Below are positions 59,275-64,000 of a stretch of DNA of 64,000 bases, in pieces. Both the position numbers and the translations under genes were made by a program. Numbering within the stretch: position 1 is the first letter of the stretch; each line of letters opens with the position of its first letter. Origin of the DNA: Rickettsiella endosymbiont of Xylota segnis (lineage in GTDB: Bacteria > Pseudomonadota > Gammaproteobacteria > Diplorickettsiales > Diplorickettsiaceae); assembly GCF_964019545.1 (NCBI RefSeq), contig NZ_OZ026451.1, positions 558,001 to 622,000 on the forward strand, given 5' to 3'. Under the pieces are notes generated by a model. It ran no database searches. It was given only the letters and a program-made list of their open reading frames with translations, and was not told the origin of the DNA.

Positions 59275-59399
59275 TATACTCTTCGCACTTAAATTTTTGA
59301 CTGTGTTGCCGCTCAATTCGCAATCCTCATATATCTTGAATACACTGCGGTTGTTCATTTTCTCGGCGCCTAGTCAAAAATTCGATTGCTGTGAGTATA
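59275..59399 (+). repeat. MITE-like repeat, copy 1
   Basis: A 125-bp element begins directly after the carboxylesterase stop. Its ends are imperfect inverted repeats of ~28 bases: TATACTC, a variable ten bases, then AATTTTTGACT at the left, and the reverse complement of the same pattern at the right. It has no coding capacity. It is followed head-to-tail by copy 2, sharing TATA at the junction. Confidence 0.85.
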
Positions 59400-59519
59400 T
59401 GCTTCGCACTTAAATTTTTGATTGTATTGCTGCTCAATTTATAATTTCATGTACCTTGAATACATTGCGGGTTGCCTATCTTCGCGGCACATGACAAAAA
59501 TCCGATTGCTGTGAGCATA
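59396..59519 (+). repeat. MITE-like repeat, copy 2
   Basis: This is a diverged direct copy of the preceding element. It shares CTTCGCACTTAAATTTTTGA at the left and CCGATTGCTGTGAGCATA-type sequence at the right. Just after it, TATACTCTTTCGCCTTA at 59527-59543 looks like the start of another truncated unit and may act as the -10 region for lepA. Confidence 0.82.
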
Positions 59520-59593
59520 AATCCGTTATACTCTTTCGCCTTATCGAATAAATAAGCGACATTTAATATAGTTTAAGGCGTTATCACACTATT

Positions 59594-61387
59594 ATGCAAA
59601 ATATTCGTAACTTTTCTATTATTGCTCATATTGATCATGGAAAATCGACCTTGGCCGATAGATTAATACAAGTTTGCGGGGGCTTGACGGAAAGAGAAAT
59701 GTCCGAGCAAGTACTCGATTCAATGGATCTAGAACGCGAACGCGGAATTACTATCAAAGCACAAAGCGTGACGCTTTATTATACTGCTCTCGACGGACAG
59801 CGTTATCAGTTAAATTTTATCGATACGCCAGGGCATGTGGATTTTTCTTATGAAGTATCGCGTTCTTTAGCCGCTTGTGAAGGGGCGTTGTTAGTTGTGG
59901 ATGCCGCTCAAGGGGTTGAAGCGCAAACCGTGGCTGTTTGTTATACCGCTGTTGAACAAGGTTTAGAAGTTTTACCGGTATTAAATAAAATAGATTTACC
60001 GCAAGCTGATCCAGAAAGCGTTATTCAGGAAATTGAAGAAATTATTGGCATACCTGCTCAAGATGCAGTTAGAGTAAGTGCAAAACAAGGTCTCGGCATT
60101 TTAGAACTGCTAGAACGACTCATACATGTTATTCCACCACCGCAAGGTGATGTGCAGGAACCTTTACAGGCACTCATTATCGATTCGTGGTTTGATACTT
60201 ACTTAGGAATCGTTTCTTTAGTACGCATAAAAAATGGCAGGCTTAAAGTAGGTGACAAGATCCAAGTAATGTCTACTGGGCGCAGTTACATCGTGGATAA
60301 ATGCGGAATTTTCACGCCAAAACGACAAGAAATGGAAGGATTAAATGCCGGCGAGGTGGGGTTTGTTATTGCGGGTGTTAAAGATATTCATGGTGCGCCC
60401 GTCGGAGATACCTTAACCCATACTTCGAAACCTGCCAGTGCGCCTTTACCTGGTTTTAAACGCGTTCACCCACAGGTATTTGCCGGTTTATTTCCGGTCA
60501 ATACCGAAGCTTTTACTGATTTTCGCGAGGCTTTAGAAAAACTTAGTTTAAATGATTCATCCCTGTTTTATGAACCTGAAACTTCCGAAGCCTTAGGTTT
60601 TGGTTTTCGCTGTGGTTTTCTTGGTTTGTTGCACATGGAGATAGTTCAAGAGCGTTTAGAACGAGAATATGGTCTCGATTTAATAACTACCGCGCCCACT
60701 GTTGTTTATGAGATAGTGACAACGCGGGGAGAAACATTACTTGTCGATAATCCTGCCGATTTACCAATGGCCAATTTGATTGCGGTGATGCGTGAACCTA
60801 TAGTTTTGGCGAATATTTTAGTGCCACAGACTTATTTAGGCGCAGTAATAACGCTTTGTAATGAGCGTCGTGGCGTGCAAACCAAATTACTCTATACGGG
60901 TAAACAGGTATCTATCGCTTATGAATTACCAATGAGTGAAGTGGTTTTAGATTTTTTCGATCGCTTAAAATCTTTAAGCCGGGGTTACGCCTCGCTGGAT
61001 TATCATTTTATTCGCTTTCAAGAAGCGGATTTAATCAAGTTGGATATTCTAATTAATGGTGATAAAGTCGATGCCCTTGCCTTAGTGGTACATCGCAGTC
61101 AATCACAATATCGAGGCCGTCAATTGGTGGCTAAACTTAGAGAGCTCATTCCTCGTCAGATGTTTGAAGTCGCATTACAAGCCGCGATAGGTGGTCATAT
61201 TATTGCAAGGGAAACCGTTAAGGCCTTACGTAAAAATGTTATTGCTAAATGTTATGGCGGCGATATCTCGCGTAAGAAAAAATTATTAGAAAAACAAAAA
61301 GCCGGTAAAAAACGCATGAAACAAGTGGGTCGAGTGGAGATACCACAACAGGCATTTTTAGCGGTGTTACAACTCGAGAAGAAATAA
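59594..61387 (+). CDS. lepA: Elongation factor 4 (LepA)
   Basis: This ribosome-associated translational GTPase can back-translocate ribosomes and aids ribosome assembly. The 597-residue length is typical. The G domain has [15 protein letters not shown] (G1), RGITIKAQ (G2), [12 protein letters not shown] (G3) and [10 protein letters not shown] (G4). The LepA-specific C-terminal domain ends [18 protein letters not shown]. It begins the lepA-lepB-rnc-era group. Confidence 0.97.
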   Translation: MQNIRNFSIIAHIDHGKSTLADRLIQVCGGLTEREMSEQVLDSMDLERERGITIKAQSVTLYYTALDGQRYQLNFIDTPGHVDFSYEVSRSLAACEGALLVVDAAQGVEAQTVAVCYTAVEQGLEVLPVLNKIDLPQADPESVIQEIEEIIGIPAQDAVRVSAKQGLGILELLERLIHVIPPPQGDVQEPLQALIIDSWFDTYLGIVSLVRIKNGRLKVGDKIQVMSTGRSYIVDKCGIFTPKRQEMEGLNAGEVGFVIAGVKDIHGAPVGDTLTHTSKPASAPLPGFKRVHPQVFAGLFPVNTEAFTDFREALEKLSLNDSSLFYEPETSEALGFGFRCGFLGLLHMEIVQERLEREYGLDLITTAPTVVYEIVTTRGETLLVDNPADLPMANLIAVMREPIVLANILVPQTYLGAVITLCNERRGVQTKLLYTGKQVSIAYELPMSEVVLDFFDRLKSLSRGYASLDYHFIRFQEADLIKLDILINGDKVDALALVVHRSQSQYRGRQLVAKLRELIPRQMFEVALQAAIGGHIIARETVKALRKNVIAKCYGGDISRKKKLLEKQKAGKKRMKQVGRVEIPQQAFLAVLQLEKK

Positions 61388-61407
61388 TCCTAATTAATAG
61401 AGTAACT

Positions 61408-62187
61408 ATGATGAGCTTAAATTTTGAATTTTTTTTGACGACGGCGGTAGTCATTTCGGGTGCGATTGCTTTGGTGGATATACTGATTTTTGCACCCATA
61501 CGAAAACGAAAAAAAATTGCTCATCCTTCGGTGCTCATTGAATATGCGCGTTCTTTTTTCCCAATTTTACTCTTGGTTTTATTGTTGCGATCTTTCTTGG
61601 CCGAACCTTTTCGTATTCCTTCTGGTTCAGAAAAACCCGATCTACTGATAGGTGATTTTATTGTTGCAAATAAGTTTAGTTATGGCATACGCTTACCCGT
61701 ATTACATAAAAAAATCATTTCCATCGGTGAACCTAAACGTGGTGATATTGTAGTGTTTTTATGGCCGAGAGATACATCAACTTATTTTATTAAACGCGTG
61801 ATTGGTTTACCTGGCGACCTTATAAGCTATAAAGATAAAGTCTTAACCATCAATGGTCAGCTTGCTCCACAAACCTTACTCGGAAAGCAAACCGATCAAG
61901 ATGGTGCGAATGAAAAATGGTCGGTGTTGTTAAAGCGTGAAAATTTATTAGGTGTGCAACATGATATTTATTTACGTCCTGACCAATTAGCGACGGATTT
62001 TTCAGTATATGTACCACCAGGCAATTATTTTGTTATGGGTGATAATCGAGACAATAGTTTAGATAGCCGTTATTGGGGTTTTGTCCCTGAAAAAGATCTT
62101 ATCGGCAAAGCTATGTGGGTATTTTTTAGTTGGGATAACGAGCAGCACCGGGTACGTTGGAATCGATTGGGAATGCATATCCATTAG
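61408..62187 (+). CDS. lepB: Signal peptidase I
   Basis: This inner-membrane protease removes signal peptides. The 259-residue protein has two N-terminal helices (about 9-29 and 50-63). The catalytic Ser74 lies in RIPSGSEKPDLLIGD and Lys129 in YFIKRVIGLPGDLI. MGDNRDNSLDSRYWG is boxes D/E. The box B sequence is unusual: after the catalytic Ser the common Met/Leu is Glu75 and the usual PT is PD. It lies 20 bases after lepA. Confidence 0.95.
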   Translation: MMSLNFEFFLTTAVVISGAIALVDILIFAPIRKRKKIAHPSVLIEYARSFFPILLLVLLLRSFLAEPFRIPSGSEKPDLLIGDFIVANKFSYGIRLPVLHKKIISIGEPKRGDIVVFLWPRDTSTYFIKRVIGLPGDLISYKDKVLTINGQLAPQTLLGKQTDQDGANEKWSVLLKRENLLGVQHDIYLRPDQLATDFSVYVPPGNYFVMGDNRDNSLDSRYWGFVPEKDLIGKAMWVFFSWDNEQHRVRWNRLGMHIH

Positions 62188-62216
62188 TTGGAGTTTTTTA
62201 ATTTTAAGAGGCCATA

Positions 62217-62906
62217 GTGAGAGCAGAAATAGAAACCTTATGTGAAAAATTAAATTATCGATTTAAGAATCCTGAACTATTGGAAGATGCACTTAGCCAT
62301 CGTAGTTTTCGTGGCAATAAAAATAATGAACGATTAGAATATTTAGGCGATGCCGTACTTAATTTTGTTATTGCCGCCGCTTTATTTCGTCAAAACATTA
62401 AAGCCCGTGAAGGTGAGTTAAGCCGTTTGCGTGCTAATCTGGTGCGTGGCGAAACCTTGACCGATCTCGCAAAAGAATTTGAATTAGGAAACTATTTACG
62501 TTTAGGCGCTGGAGAATTAAAAACGGGAGGCGCGCAGCGTAAGTCTATTTTAGCCGATGGTATGGAAGCGGTTGTCGGTGCTATTTATCTTGATGGTGGC
62601 TTTCAGGCTTGTGAAACCTGCATACTACGTTGGTATGAAAATCGCTTGGAAAATGTCGAAACCATTCCAGATCTTAAAGATCCTAAAACTCGTTTACAAG
62701 AGTATTTGCAAGCAAAAAAATTAGCTTTACCTGTTTACACTATTTTAGCCTTAGATGGTCCTGCTCATAATCAATCCTTTAAAGTAGAATGTCAACTGCA
62801 TGGGTTGCCTAATAAAGCCGTAGGAATAGGCAGTAGTCGGCGTCGCGCCGAGCAAAAAGCCGCAGAAAAAATTTTAGCTGAATTGGAATCAATCTATAAA
62901 GCCTAA
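62217..62906 (+). CDS. rnc: Ribonuclease III
   Basis: This double-strand-specific endonuclease processes rRNA precursors and some mRNAs. The 229-residue protein has NERLEYLGDAVLNFVIA, the nine-residue catalytic signature with its acidic residues, and ADGMEAVVGAIYLDGG. A C-terminal dsRBD follows (KTRLQEYLQAKKL to SSRRRAEQKAAEKIL). The start is GTG 62217 with AGAGG upstream. A repeat element separates it from era. Confidence 0.96.
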   Translation: MRAEIETLCEKLNYRFKNPELLEDALSHRSFRGNKNNERLEYLGDAVLNFVIAAALFRQNIKAREGELSRLRANLVRGETLTDLAKEFELGNYLRLGAGELKTGGAQRKSILADGMEAVVGAIYLDGGFQACETCILRWYENRLENVETIPDLKDPKTRLQEYLQAKKLALPVYTILALDGPAHNQSFKVECQLHGLPNKAVGIGSSRRRAEQKAAEKILAELESIYKA

Positions 62907-62914
62907 TACAATGA

Positions 62915-63037
62915 TATACATACAGCAATTGAATTTTTGGTAAATGCTGCGTTGTTAAACGAGATTCTTTATATAATAACCATGAGGATTGCGAATTGAG
63001 CGGCAACACAGACAAAAATTCAAGTACGAAGAGTATG
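62915..63037 (-). repeat. MITE-like repeat, copy 3 (inverted), reaching the era start
   Basis: This is a reverse-orientation copy of the elements at 59275-59519. It runs from TATAC and CAGCAATTGAATTTTTGG at the left to AAAAATTCAAGTACGAAGAG at the right. The segment GAGGATTGCGAATTGAGCGG is a perfect reverse complement of copy 1, and the middle is more diverged. Its right end reaches the ATG of era at 63035. Confidence 0.85.
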
Positions 63038-63913
63038 AAACACTTAGAAGACACTCATTGTGGCACCATAGCCATTATTGGTCGTCCAAATGTCGGTAAG
63101 TCTACTTTACTGAATAAAATCTTAGGTGAAAAATTAACCATTACTTCATCTAAACCACAAACGACTCGGCATCAAATTTTAGGAATTAAAACTGAAGCGC
63201 AGACGCAATCAATTTATATCGATACGCCTGGAATACATCCTAATACTCAACGTCGTTTAAGTCGAGCGATGGTACGATCGGCTATTAATGCCTTAATCGA
63301 TGTCGATATTATTGGTTTTGTTGTCGAAGCCAATCGTTGGACTGCTGACGATGATGCTATTCTAGAACGTATAAAGCAACAAGAACATCCAGTGATACTA
63401 ATTGTTAATAAGATAGATAAAATAAAAGATAAGACTCGTTTACTCCCTTTTTTACAATCCTGTTCTGAGAAAATGTCTTTTTTAGCTATCGTTCCTGTTT
63501 CAGCACAAAAAGATAAAAATATTGATGAATTAGAAAAAGTGATAGCGCTTGCGTTACCCATCGCTGAATTTATTTATCCAGCGGATCAGTTCACGGATCG
63601 AAGTCAACGTTTTTTAGCAGCAGAATTTATCCGTGAAAAATTGATGCGTAGTTTATACGAAGAGTTACCTTATTGGTTAACGGTCAGTATTGAACAATTT
63701 GCTGAGCAAAAAAAAATCATTAAAATTTCAGCCATCATTTGGACAGAACGATCCAGTCAGAAAGCCATTATTATCGGTAAAAATGGTGAGCTGCTCAAAA
63801 AAGTTGGCACTGAGGCACGCATGGATATGGAAACATGTTTTGGCAAAAAAGTTTATTTAGAGCTCTGGGTAAAGGTAAAAGCAGGATGGTCAGAAGAAGA
63901 AGGGAGTTTATAA
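63035..63913 (+). CDS. era: GTPase Era
   Basis: This essential GTPase for 30S maturation binds the 16S 3' end. It has IIGRPNVGKSTLLNKI (G1), SKPQTTRHQILG (G2), DTPGIHPN (G3) and NKIDKI (G4). A KH domain follows (KAIIIGKNGELLKKVG). I prefer ATG 63035 (292 residues) because it leaves eight residues before CGTIAIIG, as in E. coli. A longer form from TTG 62996 has GAGGA 7 bases upstream, but its 13 extra residues lie inside the repeat element. Confidence 0.95.
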   Translation: MKHLEDTHCGTIAIIGRPNVGKSTLLNKILGEKLTITSSKPQTTRHQILGIKTEAQTQSIYIDTPGIHPNTQRRLSRAMVRSAINALIDVDIIGFVVEANRWTADDDAILERIKQQEHPVILIVNKIDKIKDKTRLLPFLQSCSEKMSFLAIVPVSAQKDKNIDELEKVIALALPIAEFIYPADQFTDRSQRFLAAEFIREKLMRSLYEELPYWLTVSIEQFAEQKKIIKISAIIWTERSSQKAIIIGKNGELLKKVGTEARMDMETCFGKKVYLELWVKVKAGWSEEEGSL

Positions 63914-64000
63914 CTGGACTTACGCGAAAAACTCTCTTTTGCGGTATGGCTTTGTTGTCAACTTTATCTGCGGTACGCATTTATCCTTGAATAAACTCTG

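Overview
The window looks like the chromosome of a low-GC gammaproteobacterium. The gene orders hfq-hflX-hflK-hflC-purA, mraZ-rsmH-ftsL-ftsI, lepA-lepB-rnc-era, lptM-lysA-dapF and sdhE-ygfX are gammaproteobacterial. The AT-rich composition, the dismantled operons (no miaA before hfq, no murE after ftsI, a lone ccmE) and an inverse-autotransporter-like protein suggest a host-associated member of the Legionellales/Coxiellaceae, such as a Rickettsiella or Diplorickettsia relative. The lineage is an inference from gene content, not from a database match.

Region 1 (1-31082) is a large, very AT-rich surface-polysaccharide (LPS O-antigen type) island. It encodes three nucleotide-sugar routes. The GDP-mannose route has manC and gmd. 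The dTDP-L-rhamnose route has rfbA and rfbC on the minus strand and rfbD and rfbB on the plus strand. The CDP-glucose route has rfbF, rfbG and an RfbH-like dehydratase. Around these lie GT4 and GT2 glycosyltransferases, polytopic GT-C type proteins, FkbM and other SAM methyltransferases, and a GtrA/GtrB pair. The first gene runs in from the left edge and is frameshifted. No Wzx, Wzy, Wzz or Wzm/Wzt gene is seen, so the island probably continues to the left.

The most interesting part is 20759-31082. The CDP-3,6-dideoxy-4-keto-sugar genes are followed on the same strand by an acylating aldehyde dehydrogenase, a 4-hydroxy-2-oxoacid aldolase and an acetolactate-synthase-like ThDP enzyme. I read this as a pathway that builds a 4-hydroxy-2-oxo acid and attaches its decarboxylated acyl unit to the 4-keto sugar. 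The product would be a higher branched-chain sugar, an extension of the yersiniose (YerE) logic. The RfbH homologue has no iron-sulfur cysteines, and no partner reductase is present.

Region 2 (31079-43788) is housekeeping: purA, hflC, hflK, hflX, hfq and polA on the minus strand; guaC, ccmE, an unknown anchored protein, sdhE, ygfX and erpA on the plus strand; then anmK on the minus strand.

Region 3 (43953-48107) has the RNase P RNA and a short division operon mraZ-rsmH-ftsL-ftsI. The operon has a strong promoter, phased MraZ boxes and a terminator after ftsI.

Region 4 (48338-58602) mixes accessory and core genes: a small unknown protein, an inverse-autotransporter-like beta-barrel/beta-helix protein, epmB, fumC, a leaderless peptidoglycan amidase, dapF-lysA-lptM and a DM13 protein, separated by several long non-coding stretches.

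Region 5 (58603-64000) has a carboxylesterase and lepA-lepB-rnc-era. The lepA-lepB-rnc block is flanked by inverted copies of a ~124-bp MITE-like repeat, and one copy runs into the start of era.
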